A DNA stretch of 9,955 nt from JBEKVE01 sp049514335 (GCA_049514335.1 JBEKVE010000114.1:1-9955); one strand, 5' to 3'. Positions 1 to 8,466 are shown, numbered from the stretch's first letter. The notes: generated by a model from the sequence alone, not told the origin. Numbers and translations: made by a program.

Positions 1-79
1 GGCCGCGGCCACCGACGCCGGACCGGTGGCGGTCATCCCGGCGGCGACGGTCTCGAGCGGAGAGGTGTTCGGTGGTTGA
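1..79 (+). CDS. C-terminal end of an upstream gene, possibly a branched-chain-type ABC permease (partial)
   Basis: The frame starting at base 2 is open from the window edge to a TGA at 77-79. It encodes 25 residues, beginning AAATDAGPVAV and ending SSGEVFGG. This stop overlaps the GTG start of the next gene by eight bases, which is typical of genes in one operon. The residues seen are too few and too simple (Ala/Gly/Val-rich) to identify a family. Because LivG/LivF ATPases follow directly, and their permeases usually lie just upstream, a LivM/LivH-type permease with a soluble C-terminal tail is the obvious guess. That is inferred from position only. Confidence 0.5.
   Translation, partial: AAATDAGPVAVIPAATVSSGEVFGG
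59..65 (+). promoter_or_regulatory. Shine-Dalgarno site for the LivG-like ATPase
   Basis: GGAGAGG lies six bases before the GTG at 72. It supports that GTG as the start, although the start overlaps the end of the upstream gene. The site itself lies inside the upstream coding sequence, as expected for translational coupling. Confidence 0.6.
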
Positions 80-884
80 GGCGGCGGTGCTGCCCACCGC
101 ACCCGGTGCGCCGGCGGGTGGCGGCCCGCTGCTGCTCGACGCACGCGGCGTCTCGATCCGCTTCGGGGGCGTGGCGGCACTGAAGGACGTGTCGATTTCC
201 ATGGTGCCGGGCGAGGCCGTGGGACTGGTGGGGCCCAACGGCGCGGGCAAGACGACGCTCTTCAATTGCCTGTGCGGCCAGCTGCGCCCGTCCACCGGCA
301 CGGTGTCCTTCGACGGAAACGTCATCGGGGATCTCCCCGCCCACGCCCGGGCGCGGCTGGGCATCAGGCGGACCTTCCAGCGCGTGGAGGTCTTCCCCGA
401 GATGTCGGTGCGCGACCACATGATCGTGGCCGAGCGGGCCCGGCGCGGAGACGGAGCGCTGTGGAAGGACCTGCTCAACAAGGGTAAGCCTCGCCGCGAC
501 GAGCTCGACCACGTCGACGAGATCCTCCACATGGTGGGGCTGACCGATCTGGCCGACGTGCCCGTGGCGGCGCTCAGCCTGGGGCACTGCCGTCTGGTGG
601 AGCTCGGTCGCGCCCTCACCGGCAAGCCACGACTGCTCATGGCCGACGAACCGTCCTCCGGGCTCGACATCCACGAGACGGCGGCACTGGCCGCCGTGCT
701 GCGCACGGCCCAGCGCGAGCAGGGGATGGCCGTGCTGCTGGTGGAGCACGACATGGCCATGGTGGCCAAGGCCGTCGACCGGGTCGTGGTGCTCGACGTG
801 GGCGAGATCATCGCCCAAGGCCCCTTCGAGGCAGTCGTCGCCGACCCCGAAGTCCGACGGGCCTATCTGGGGCGCTCGGCATGA
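72..884 (+). CDS. LivG-type ABC transporter ATP-binding protein
   Basis: This 270-residue cytoplasmic ATPase would power a branched-chain amino acid-type (HAAT family) importer, together with permeases and a binding protein not seen here. The Walker A motif GPNGAGKTT is at residues 54-62, the Q-loop TFQRVEVFP around Q103, and Walker B LLMADE at 188-193 with catalytic E193. The D-loop SGLD is at 196-199 and the H-loop histidine is H226 in VEHD. The C-terminal AYLGR is typical of LivG. The ABC signature reads LSLGH (168-172) instead of the usual LSxGQ, so the glutamine is a histidine. About 20 Ala/Gly/Pro-rich residues precede the ATPase fold, slightly longer than usual. The GTG start is supported by a good ribosome site, and the gene overlaps the next ATPase by four bases. 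In this family the substrate need not be an amino acid; importers of this type next to acyl-CoA enzymes often carry aromatic or other carboxylic acids. Family certain, substrate unknown. Confidence 0.93.
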   Translation: MVEAAVLPTAPGAPAGGGPLLLDARGVSIRFGGVAALKDVSISMVPGEAVGLVGPNGAGKTTLFNCLCGQLRPSTGTVSFDGNVIGDLPAHARARLGIRRTFQRVEVFPEMSVRDHMIVAERARRGDGALWKDLLNKGKPRRDELDHVDEILHMVGLTDLADVPVAALSLGHCRLVELGRALTGKPRLLMADEPSSGLDIHETAALAAVLRTAQREQGMAVLLVEHDMAMVAKAVDRVVVLDVGEIIAQGPFEAVVADPEVRRAYLGRSA

Positions 885-1927
885 GCGAGCCCATCCTGCA
901 CATGGACCGGGTCTCGGCCTCCTACAGCACGTACCGCGCGCTGTTCGGGGTCACGCTCAGCATCCCCGCCGACGGCATCGTCGCGCTGGTGGGTTCCAAC
1001 GGAGCGGGGAAGTCCACGGTGGCCCGGGTGGCGACCGGGCTCGTGCCGGTGAGCGACGGCAGCGTCCGCATCGCCGGGGAGGACATCACCAAGCTGTCGG
1101 CCCATCGCATCGCCCGCATGGGTGTCACCCACGTCCCCGAGGGCCGCGCCGTCTTCTCGTCGCTGTCGGTGGAGGAGAACCTCACCCTGTCGTTCCTCAA
1201 GCGCGTGGGACGACGCGGGGTGTCCGACGCGCTGGCCCGCGCCTACGACGCCTTCCCGGTGCTGTCCGAGCGCCGCCGTCAGCAGGGCGGCACGCTGTCG
1301 GGTGGCCAGCAGCGCATCCTGTCGCTGGCCAAGGTGCTGGCTGTGGCGCCGAAGCTCCTGGTGGTGGACGAGCTGTCTCTCGGCCTCGCACCCGTTGTGG
1401 TCGACCAGGTCTACGACGGGCTGGTGGCCATCCACCGCCAGGGATGCGCCCTGCTCGTGGTGGAGCAGCAGGTCGACCGGGCACTCGCCATCGCCGACAC
1501 GGCGGTGCTCTTGGTCAAGGGAGCGGTGGCGTGGGAGGGGCCGGCCAGCCAGGCGCGTCCCGTCCTCGAGTCCCAGATGCTGAGCGGCGCGTCGACCAAC
1601 GGCAGCGCCCATTCGACCAACGGGTCCGCTCCCGGCGCCGCAGCGGCGGTGCACGCGCCCTTCCCCACCACGGCGGCGCCCACAGTCGGACCTGCCACCG
1701 TGCCCGGGACCCCGGCGGCCTACGCCCCCATGTACGCGCCGCCTCAGCCGGCCGCCGTGCCGCCCCCACCCCGTTTTGCCGCCCCGCCGCCCCCGCCGGC
1801 CGCGCCTGCGGCACCACCACCCGCCGCGGCGGCGCCATCGTCGCCCGACGCGACGCCGAGCGACGCCAACGGGCATCCCGCCGACCTGTGGGTGGTGGGT
1901 CCGAACTTTCCCGTCACCCCGTCCTGA
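881..1927 (+). CDS. LivF-type ABC transporter ATP-binding protein with a long Ala/Pro-rich tail
   Basis: Residues 1-235 are a complete LivF-like ATPase, the second nucleotide-binding subunit of the same importer. Walker A GSNGAGKST is at 38-46, the VPEGR segment typical of LivF at 85-89, the signature LSGGQ at 139-143 and Walker B LLVVDE at 159-164. The H-loop position carries Q196 in VVEQQ, which is normal for LivF. The protein is 348 residues against about 235 for the family. From about residue 236 it runs into a tail of about 110 residues made mostly of Ala, Pro, Gly and Ser. The tail begins with two STNGSA copies, contains poly-Pro runs around 294-314, and ends in a short hydrophobic stretch LWVVGPNFPV. 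The tail is probably disordered and its role is unknown. The ATG overlaps the upstream stop as ATGA, so the two ATPases are translationally coupled. A normal LivF would end near residue 235, so the extension is a later addition or lineage feature. Confidence 0.93.
   Translation: MSEPILHMDRVSASYSTYRALFGVTLSIPADGIVALVGSNGAGKSTVARVATGLVPVSDGSVRIAGEDITKLSAHRIARMGVTHVPEGRAVFSSLSVEENLTLSFLKRVGRRGVSDALARAYDAFPVLSERRRQQGGTLSGGQQRILSLAKVLAVAPKLLVVDELSLGLAPVVVDQVYDGLVAIHRQGCALLVVEQQVDRALAIADTAVLLVKGAVAWEGPASQARPVLESQMLSGASTNGSAHSTNGSAPGAAAAVHAPFPTTAAPTVGPATVPGTPAAYAPMYAPPQPAAVPPPPRFAAPPPPPAAPAAPPPAAAAPSSPDATPSDANGHPADLWVVGPNFPVTPS
1592..1630 (+). repeat. Short tandem coding repeat (STNGSA twice) at the LivF tail junction
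   Basis: Two six-codon units, both encoding STNGSA, lie at 1592-1609 and 1613-1630 and are separated by one His codon. The first three codons are identical in DNA, while the last three differ only at synonymous positions. The protein repeat is therefore kept while the DNA has drifted, consistent with a duplicated linker between the ATPase and the Pro-rich tail. Confidence 0.7.
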
Positions 1928-1965
1928 CGGTCGGGACCACACCGAGCCGGAGGGAGAGCTGACGC

Positions 1966-2859
1966 ATGGGACTGCTCGACGACAGGGTGGCCGTCGTCAC
2001 GGGAGCCGGTGGAGGCATCGGCCGTGAGATCGCCCGTTGCCTGGCCTCGGAGGGTGCCAGGGTGGTCGTCAACGACCTCGGGGCCACGCTCGACGGCAGC
2101 GGCACGGCCCAGGGCCCGGCGGCAGAGACGTGCCGGCTGATCGAGGAGGCCGGAGGCACCGCCGTGGCCAACGGCGACTCGGTGTCTCACTACGACGGTG
2201 CCGGGCGCATCGTGGCCCAGGCCGTCGACACCTTCGGGTCCATCGACATCCTCGTCAACAACGCCGGCATCGTGCGCGACCGCACGCTGGTGAAGATGTC
2301 GCCCGACGACTACGACGCCGTGGTGGCGGTGCACCAGAAGGGCACCTTCAACTGCGCGCGGCACGCGGCGGTGCACATGCGCGAGAAGGGCTACGGGCGC
2401 ATCGTCAACATCACGTCGTCGGCCGGGCTGCGCGGCAACTTCGGTCAGAGCAACTACGGCGCCGCCAAGGCCGCCATCATGGGGATGACGTTCGTGTGGG
2501 CGCTCGAGCTCGGTCGCTACGGCATCACCGTCAACGCCGTGGCGCCGGCCGGCCTCACCCGCATGACCGAGAGCCTCTTCGGCGGGGCCGACGCGCCGCC
2601 GGACCAGGACCCCGCGCTCAACGCCCCGCTCGTCGCCTTCCTCGCATCGGAACAGGCGAGCTACGTGAACGGCCAGATCCTCGGGCGCACGGGGTACGCC
2701 TACACCATCTTCCAGACGCCACGGCAGGTGGCGGCCATGTGGCGCGAGGGGGGCTGGACGCCGAGCCAGGTGGCCGACCATTTCCACGACGTGCTGGGGC
2801 AGCACCTCCAGCCCGTGGGCATGCCGGCGCACCCGTTGCTCGGCAAGAAGGGCGACTGA
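1966..2859 (+). CDS. Short-chain dehydrogenase/reductase, HSD17B4/Rv3548c-like (probable 3-hydroxyacyl-CoA or hydroxysteroid dehydrogenase)
   Basis: This is a 297-residue NAD(P)-dependent SDR. The cofactor motif TGAGGGIG is at residues 12-19. D37 in VVVNDLG, at the end of the second strand, favours NAD over NADP. NNAG is at 98-101. The catalytic residues are S151, Y164 and K168 in the YxxxK arrangement. The position of the usual helix Asn is taken by His (VHQKGTF, H123), as I recall for the dehydrogenase part of peroxisomal multifunctional enzyme 2 (HSD17B4). The protein is about 45 residues longer than a minimal SDR, with a C-terminal segment from about 250 that may help bind acyl-CoA. Similar-length relatives occur in mycobacterial steroid catabolism. 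The ATG is preceded by GGAGAG at 1953-1958 with seven bases of spacing. Only 38 bases separate it from the LivF gene, so it is probably in the same transcript. Fold and chemistry are secure; the substrate is inferred. Confidence 0.88.
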   Translation: MGLLDDRVAVVTGAGGGIGREIARCLASEGARVVVNDLGATLDGSGTAQGPAAETCRLIEEAGGTAVANGDSVSHYDGAGRIVAQAVDTFGSIDILVNNAGIVRDRTLVKMSPDDYDAVVAVHQKGTFNCARHAAVHMREKGYGRIVNITSSAGLRGNFGQSNYGAAKAAIMGMTFVWALELGRYGITVNAVAPAGLTRMTESLFGGADAPPDQDPALNAPLVAFLASEQASYVNGQILGRTGYAYTIFQTPRQVAAMWREGGWTPSQVADHFHDVLGQHLQPVGMPAHPLLGKKGD

Positions 2860-2862
2860 CCG

Positions 2863-3297
2863 CTACGCAGGCTCGAGGACGACGACGGGGATCTCGCGCT
2901 CTGTCCTCGTCTGGTACTCGTCGTAGGCCGGCCACGCCGCCGTCGCCACGGGCCACCATTGGGCGCGTTCCTCGGGATCGGCGGTGTGCGCCCGCATCTG
3001 CATGACGCTGTCACCGTCCTGCAGGGTGACGTGCGGGTCGGCCAGCAGGTTCAGGTACCACACGGGGTGCGTCGGGGCACCGCCCATCGACGCCACCACC
3101 ACGTAGCGCCCGTCGTGCTCCACCCGCATGAGTGCCGACTTGCGGAGGGCACCGCTGTGGCGTCCCTTCGTCGTCAGGATGACCACGGGCTTGCCCTCGA
3201 GCGTGCCGCCCTCGCGGCCGCCGCTCGCCTCGTACGCCTTCACCTGGTCCGCCACCCAGTCCCACGGGCTCGGTCGGTACTCGCCGCTCTCGCTCAT
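2863..3297 (-). CDS. Ddn-like deazaflavin (F420)-dependent nitroreductase/quinone reductase family protein
   Basis: This 144-residue protein belongs to the FDOR-A (Ddn, DUF385) split beta-barrel family, which uses reduced coenzyme F420 to reduce quinones, nitro compounds or activated double bonds. Diagnostic segments are LTTKGRHSG at residues 41-49, the block ASMGGAPTHPVWYLNL at 69-84, and a C-terminal YDEYQTRTEREIPVVVL block from about 126. The length matches the family (about 140-150). There is no signal peptide; the N-terminal 35 residues are polar and probably mobile, as in Ddn. The ATG has a strong ribosome site. The gene converges on the SDR with only three bases between the stops, and it lies 94 bases downstream of the alcohol dehydrogenase on the same strand. 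It implies that the host makes F420. The physiological substrate cannot be read from the sequence. Confidence 0.9.
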   Translation of the reverse strand: MSESGEYRPSPWDWVADQVKAYEASGGREGGTLEGKPVVILTTKGRHSGALRKSALMRVEHDGRYVVVASMGGAPTHPVWYLNLLADPHVTLQDGDSVMQMRAHTADPEERAQWWPVATAAWPAYDEYQTRTEREIPVVVLEPA

Positions 3298-3304
3298 GCC
3301 GTCA

Positions 3305-3310
3305 CTCCTT
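3305..3310 (-). promoter_or_regulatory. Shine-Dalgarno site for the Ddn-like gene
   Basis: Read on the minus strand, AAGGAG precedes the ATG at 3297 with seven bases of spacing. This fixes the start of the F420-dependent reductase. Confidence 0.7.
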
Positions 3311-3391
3311 CCCTGCGCCGAGGTCTTCCCGCACGCGAGGATCAGCGTTGGTGCTCACGGCATGCCAGCCTACGGCGGCCAGGGGACACGC

Positions 3392-4435
3392 TCAGCGCGA
3401 CACCACCACCTTGAGGGCGCCGGTGTCGGCGGCCCGGCTGAACACGTCGTAGGCGTCGATGAACTCGTCGAGGGTGAAATGGTGCGTGGCGAAGCGCGCC
3501 GCGTCGATCTGGTGGTTGGCGACCAGCCGCAGGAGTATGGCTGTGGACGAGGCGTCGACCAGCCCGGTGGTGATGGTCACGTCGCGGATCCACAGCGACT
3601 CGAGGTGCAGCGTGGCGGGGGTTCCGTGCACGCCGACGTTGGCCACCCGGCCGCCGGGACGTACCAGCTCGGTGCACAGCTCGAAGCTGGCGGGCACCCC
3701 CACGGCCTCGATGGCGACGTCGGCGCCGAGGCCGTCGGTCAGCTCCCGCACTTCCGCCAGCACGTCCACCGCGCCGCTGTTGTTGAGGGTGATGTCGGCC
3801 CCGAACGCCTTGGCCGCCTCGAGGCGTGCGTCGGCCAGGTCGATGGCCACCACATGGCTGGGGGAGTACAGCTTGGCCCCGAGGATGGAGGACAGGCCGA
3901 CGGGCCCGGCGCCCACCACCGCCACCGTGTCGCCCGGATGCACCTGGCCGTTCAGCACCCCGACCTCGTACCCCGTGGGCAGGATGTCGGCCAGCATCAC
4001 GGCCTCCTCGTCCCCGACGCTCGACGGCAACAGGTAGGTGGAGGTGTCGGCGAAGGGGACGCGCACCAGCTCGGCCTGGGTGCCGTCGATCAGGTGGCCG
4101 AGGATCCACCCGCCGCCGCCCAGGCACTGCCCGTAGCGGCCCTCGCGGCAGAAGCGGCACCGCCCGCACGAGGTGATGCACGACACGAGGACGCGATCAC
4201 CCCGAGCCACGCTCTTCACCCCGCTTCCCACCTCGACCACGGTGCCGACCGCCTCGTGCCCGAGGATGCGCCCGGGGGTCACCGCGGGTACGTCCCCCTT
4301 CAGGATGTGGAGGTCGGTCCCGCAGATGGTGGTGGTGTCGACCCGGACGATGGCGTCGGTGTCGTCGACGAGAACGGGATCGGCCACGTCCTCCCAGCTC
4401 ATGTTGCCCGGCCCGTGATACACGATCGCCTTCAT
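3392..4435 (-). CDS. Zinc-dependent alcohol dehydrogenase (MDR superfamily)
   Basis: This 347-residue cytoplasmic medium-chain dehydrogenase oxidises an alcohol to an aldehyde or ketone with NAD(P). The catalytic zinc site is C38 (ICGTD), H60 and E61 (LGHEAVG), with D150 a likely further ligand, as in secondary alcohol dehydrogenases. The structural zinc site is complete, with C90, C93, C96 and C104. The Rossmann motif GAGPVG is at 175-180. The acidic D199 after the second strand (VVAIDL) points to NAD. The frame continues 29 codons upstream without a stop, but those residues do not look like the family, and an ATG at 4435 has a GAGGGAGG site five bases away, so I start there. It lies 133 bases downstream of the SCP-x-type thiolase on the same strand and may share its transcript or have its own promoter. 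Class is certain, substrate unknown; a hydroxylated degradation intermediate would fit the neighbours. Confidence 0.92.
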   Translation of the reverse strand: MKAIVYHGPGNMSWEDVADPVLVDDTDAIVRVDTTTICGTDLHILKGDVPAVTPGRILGHEAVGTVVEVGSGVKSVARGDRVLVSCITSCGRCRFCREGRYGQCLGGGGWILGHLIDGTQAELVRVPFADTSTYLLPSSVGDEEAVMLADILPTGYEVGVLNGQVHPGDTVAVVGAGPVGLSSILGAKLYSPSHVVAIDLADARLEAAKAFGADITLNNSGAVDVLAEVRELTDGLGADVAIEAVGVPASFELCTELVRPGGRVANVGVHGTPATLHLESLWIRDVTITTGLVDASSTAILLRLVANHQIDAARFATHHFTLDEFIDAYDVFSRAADTGALKVVVSR

Positions 4436-4440
4436 GGCGG

Positions 4441-4448
4441 CCTCCCTC
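4441..4448 (-). promoter_or_regulatory. Shine-Dalgarno site deciding the alcohol dehydrogenase start
   Basis: Read on the minus strand, GAGGGAGG lies five bases before the ATG at 4435. It selects this start over the more distant in-frame start at 4522. Confidence 0.7.
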
Positions 4449-4544
4449 GGCGTGCTGCTCTCCCAAGGGTGGGCGACGGCGGCGCCGCCAGACAGTGCCG
4501 AAGGTCCCATCACCGGGCGCATCGGGCACCGCCCCCGAACGTGT

Positions 4545-4564
4545 GCCGGGAGCCCGTGCCCGGC
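4545..4564 (-). terminator. GC-rich hairpin just after the SCP-x-type thiolase
   Basis: GCCGGG at 4545-4550 pairs perfectly with CCCGGC at 4559-4564 around an eight-base loop. The hairpin starts four bases past the thiolase stop codon. No run of U follows on the minus strand, so this is at best a tail-less actinobacterial-type terminator or a transcript-end stabiliser. In DNA this rich in GC, a six-base stem can also occur by chance. Confidence 0.3.
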
Positions 4565-4568
4565 GGAG

Positions 4569-5744
4569 TCAGGGGTTGCGGGTGAGGATGTTCACCACCG
4601 AGACCCCCGAGCCCCGCCCGCCCACGTTGTGCTGGAGGGCGTTGCCGGTACGGATGGCGACCTGGCGCTCGCCTGCCTCCTCGCGCAGCTGCCACCAGCA
4701 CTCGGTCAGCTGGGCGATGCCGGTGGCCCCGATGGGGTGGCCCTTGGCCAGCAGACCTCCGGAGGGGTTCACGGGGATGCGCCCGTCGAGGGCCGTCTCG
4801 CCCTCGAGAGACGCCGGGCCCCCCTTGCCCTTCTCCACGAACCCCAGGTCCTCGATGTCGAGGATCTCGGTGATGGTGAAGCAGTCGTGGACCTCGGCCA
4901 TGTCGACGTCGGCCGGCGTCAGGCCGGCCATGTCGAAGGCACGCCCCGCCGCCAGGGTGGTGGCGGGAAGGCCGACGTAGGTCGTCTTCTCGTGGAGATA
5001 CGGATGGTCGGTGGCCACGCCGAAGCCCGCCACGAACACCGGCTTGTCGGTGAAGTCGCGGGCCCGCTCGGGAGTGGTGAGGATGACCGCCGCCGCCCCG
5101 TCGGTCTGGGGGCAGCAGTCGAGGAGGCGCAGCGGGCTGCACACCGGCGCCGACGCCAGCACCTGCTCCACCGTGATCTCGTTCTGGAAGTGGGCGTAGG
5201 GGTCGAGGCAGCCGTTGTGGTGGTTCTTCACGGCCACCGACGCCAGCATCTCGGGCGTGGTGCCGAATTCGTGCATGTGCCGGGTGGCGAACGGGGCGAA
5301 CAGCACGGGGGCGGTCTCGCCGCGGTTGTAGAGCGGATGACCGGCCGCGGCCCGGGCCAGGAGACCCTCCTGGGTGGACTTGTCGCGCATCTTCTCCACG
5401 CCGATGACGAGCACGACGTCATGGACGCCGCTCGCCACCACCATGGCGCCGATGCGGAAGGCGTCCGAGCCCGACGGGCAGGCGTTCTCCACGCGCGTGC
5501 AGGGGATGCCGGACAGGCCGATGGCGCTCGGCACGGTGTTGCCCCCGATGCCCTCCTGGCCCCACAGCGACCCCCGCTGGGTGGCCACGATCACGGCGTC
5601 CACGGCCGAGGGGTCACAGCCCTTGTCCACGCTGGCGAGAGCGGCGTTGAAGGCGCCGGAGGCCATCTGCTCGTAGCTCTGCTCGAACAGCTCCCCGAAC
5701 TTGATGAGACCCGCCCCCACGACGGCCACCTTGTTCCAGCTCAT
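4569..5744 (-). CDS. SCP-x / lipid-transfer-type thiolase (acetyl-CoA acetyltransferase family; possible retro-aldolase)
   Basis: This 391-residue thiolase-fold protein belongs to the SCP-2/SCP-x and archaeal thiolase group. The nucleophile is C89 in ENACPSGS. The HDCF motif typical of SCP-x thiolases is at 286-289, and GHPIGATG with H336 at 335-342. The late catalytic Cys of classical thiolases is absent; that region reads HNVGGRGSG (372-380), which is normal for this subfamily, where the HDCF cysteine can take over. It would cleave a 3-oxoacyl-CoA with CoA or, like the steroid enzyme Ltp2, perform a retro-aldol cleavage. Its ATG overlaps the stop of the upstream HMGCS-like/DUF35 gene as ATGA and has a strong ribosome site, so equal production of the two proteins is likely. 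Such thiolases often work as complexes with DUF35 proteins, which supports a functional pair here. An in-frame extension to 6131 runs through the neighbouring gene and is not used. Confidence 0.92.
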   Translation of the reverse strand: MSWNKVAVVGAGLIKFGELFEQSYEQMASGAFNAALASVDKGCDPSAVDAVIVATQRGSLWGQEGIGGNTVPSAIGLSGIPCTRVENACPSGSDAFRIGAMVVASGVHDVVLVIGVEKMRDKSTQEGLLARAAAGHPLYNRGETAPVLFAPFATRHMHEFGTTPEMLASVAVKNHHNGCLDPYAHFQNEITVEQVLASAPVCSPLRLLDCCPQTDGAAAVILTTPERARDFTDKPVFVAGFGVATDHPYLHEKTTYVGLPATTLAAGRAFDMAGLTPADVDMAEVHDCFTITEILDIEDLGFVEKGKGGPASLEGETALDGRIPVNPSGGLLAKGHPIGATGIAQLTECWWQLREEAGERQVAIRTGNALQHNVGGRGSGVSVVNILTRNP

Positions 5745-7257
5745 CGACCCTCCTCCTTGGCCCGGGCCCCGACACCGGCCCCGGTGTCCCCGCCGTGGGG
5801 CGAGGCGGCTGCGCCGAGCCGGCGGAAGGCCTTGTACCCGTATACCGGGACGCCGCGCTCGAGGGCGTAGCGGCGCAGCGACAGCACCACCTCGTCCCCC
5901 ACCGCCATGTCGGCGGCGTCGGCCGGGGAGCCCTGCACCATGAGGCGGGCGCCGTCGTCGAGGTCCACCACCACCAGGGGGAGCGGCGCTTGGAACGGCG
6001 GCGGCATGGTCTGGTTGACCACGAAGGTCTGGATGCGTCCGGCTCGGGCCAAGCTCACGACCTCGAGGTCGGATCCTCCGCACGCGATGCAGGTGGGATG
6101 GATGGTGGGCGGGGTCGAGATGGTGCCGCACGCCCCGCAGCGCGCCCCTTGGAGCCCGAGCATCTCGGTGTTGCCCCGGACGAAGGCGGCGCTGCCCGGC
6201 GGGACACCCATGGGGATGGGATCGCCCATGGGCTCGAGCAGGCCCCGGGCTTTCAGGACCTCCGTGTAGGTGGCGGACCGCCCCGCACCCAGGGCCTCCA
6301 CGCCGAGCGCCCCCGGCACCGGGCGCAGCGCATCGACGGCCACGGCCGTGGCCCGGCCGCCGCCGAAGCCGACCATCCCGATTCGGGTCTTTGTCGTCGC
6401 ACCCTGGTTGTCCGCCGCCGCCAGCGCCTGGACCAGGCCCAACAGCGGCGAGGCGGCGCCCGTGTCCCCCAGTGCGGCCTGCACCGGGGCAGACGCGAGC
6501 GGTGCCCCCAGTCGCCGGGCGACGGCGGTGGACAGCTTGCCGTCGGGATCCGAAAGGGCCCAGGCGGACACGGCCCCGTCACCCCCGGCCGGGCCGGCCA
6601 CGGCCGATCCGGCTGCCTCCATCAGGGGGATGAAGACCTCCTCGCGAAAGAGCCGGCCGTCGTAGGCGTCGCCGGTGGCCCCGTCACCGTCGCCGCGGTA
6701 GCGGTCGACGGCCGGCAGGGCCCGTGTGGCGCGGGCCACGAGGCGCGCCGCGGGAGCTGATCCGTTGCCCCCCGGGGTGTCGGGGACGAGGACGAGAGCG
6801 GCGGCACCGGCGCCGGTGGTGGTCTCGCCGGCGGTCCCGAGGCCCGGCACGAGCGCGTCGGAGGCCACCACCACCGCCACGGTGGCGTGGCCGGCGGCGA
6901 CGGCGTCCCAGGCGCCGGCCAGGGCCTCCATGCCGGCGTGCGGAGACCCGCTCACGAGCGCCCCCTCGTTGTCGCCGGAGATGCCGAGGGCGGTGGACAG
7001 AAAGGCGTGGCTGGGGCCCTCGGCGAAGGGTGGCCGGGTGGTCCCCCACCACAGCCCCGACACCGTGCCGGGGTCGATGTCGGCGGCCTCGAGGGCGTCG
7101 GTGACGGCTTTCCAGGCGAGGGTGAACGTGTCTTCGTCGGAGTCGCACACCGCCAACGTGGCCCGACCGCCGCCGGTCCCCCACGCCCTGCCCGCCTCCG
7201 ATGCCGCCATGCGCAGCGACGGCGCCGCGATCCCAACCCCGAGGATGGCCACGGGTC

Positions 7258-7261
<4 letters not shown>
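5741..7261 (-). CDS. Fusion of a degenerate HMG-CoA-synthase/thiolase-like domain with a DUF35 zinc ribbon/OB fold
   Basis: This 506-residue protein has two parts. Residues 1-340 look like a thiolase-superfamily (HMG-CoA synthase/KAS III-like) fold: N-terminal VAILGVGIAAP, a WWGTTRPP segment at 71-78, and Gly-rich strands such as VGFGGGRATAVAV near 297-309. Residues 365-480 are a DUF35 unit: a rubredoxin-like zinc ribbon with C375, C378, C391 and C394, then an OB fold (about 400-475) ending near YGYKAF. The active residues expected of HMG-CoA synthase are not evident. GTT stands where GTES is usual, the nucleophile region reads VSGSPHAG without Cys, and no obvious catalytic His is seen. The first domain may therefore be a scaffold. 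The ATG at 7261 overlaps the acyl-CoA dehydrogenase stop as ATGA and has GAGG five bases away; an ATG at 7279 is the alternative start. The gene also overlaps the thiolase downstream. In archaea a thiolase, HMGCS and a DUF35 protein form one complex, which this pair recalls. Confidence 0.82.
5752..5758 (-). promoter_or_regulatory. Shine-Dalgarno site for the SCP-x-type thiolase
   Basis: Read on the minus strand, AAGGAGG lies seven bases before the ATG at 5744, inside the end of the upstream gene. It confirms the thiolase start and a coupled arrangement. Confidence 0.75.

Positions 7262-8466
<1,205 letters not shown>

Noticed and set aside
1592..1917. Possible frameshift creating the LivF tail
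   Set aside because: The tail remains in one frame for about 110 codons, keeps mostly G/C third positions and carries a synonymous-diverged protein repeat, which fits a real coding extension better than a recent indel. It is not fully excluded.
863..2832. Long minus-strand open frames (863-1942 and 1744-2832) opposite the LivF and SDR genes
   Set aside because: Their translations are rich in His, Gly and Arg with no family motifs. They are shadow frames caused by high GC and lie opposite clearly recognisable genes.
4478..4489. Perfect 12-base palindrome GGCGGCGCCGCC upstream of the alcohol dehydrogenase
   Set aside because: Simple GC palindromes are expected often in DNA of this composition, and nothing nearby supports an operator.
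4436..4522. N-terminal extension of the alcohol dehydrogenase to 4522
   Set aside because: The 29 extra residues do not match the family, while the start at 4435 opens with the typical MKAIVYHGPG and has a GAGGGAGG site five bases away.
3128..5870. Plus-strand open frames of 485 and 478 codons opposite the alcohol dehydrogenase and thiolase
   Set aside because: These are antisense to genes with complete catalytic motifs and strong ribosome sites. Their composition (repetitive His/Gly/Val/Asp) is that of a mirror frame, not a protein.
5745..6131. N-terminal extension of the SCP-x-type thiolase to 6131
   Set aside because: The extra residues overlap the zinc ribbon/OB-fold coding region in another frame and are shadow translation. 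The ATGA overlap and ribosome site set the start at 5744.
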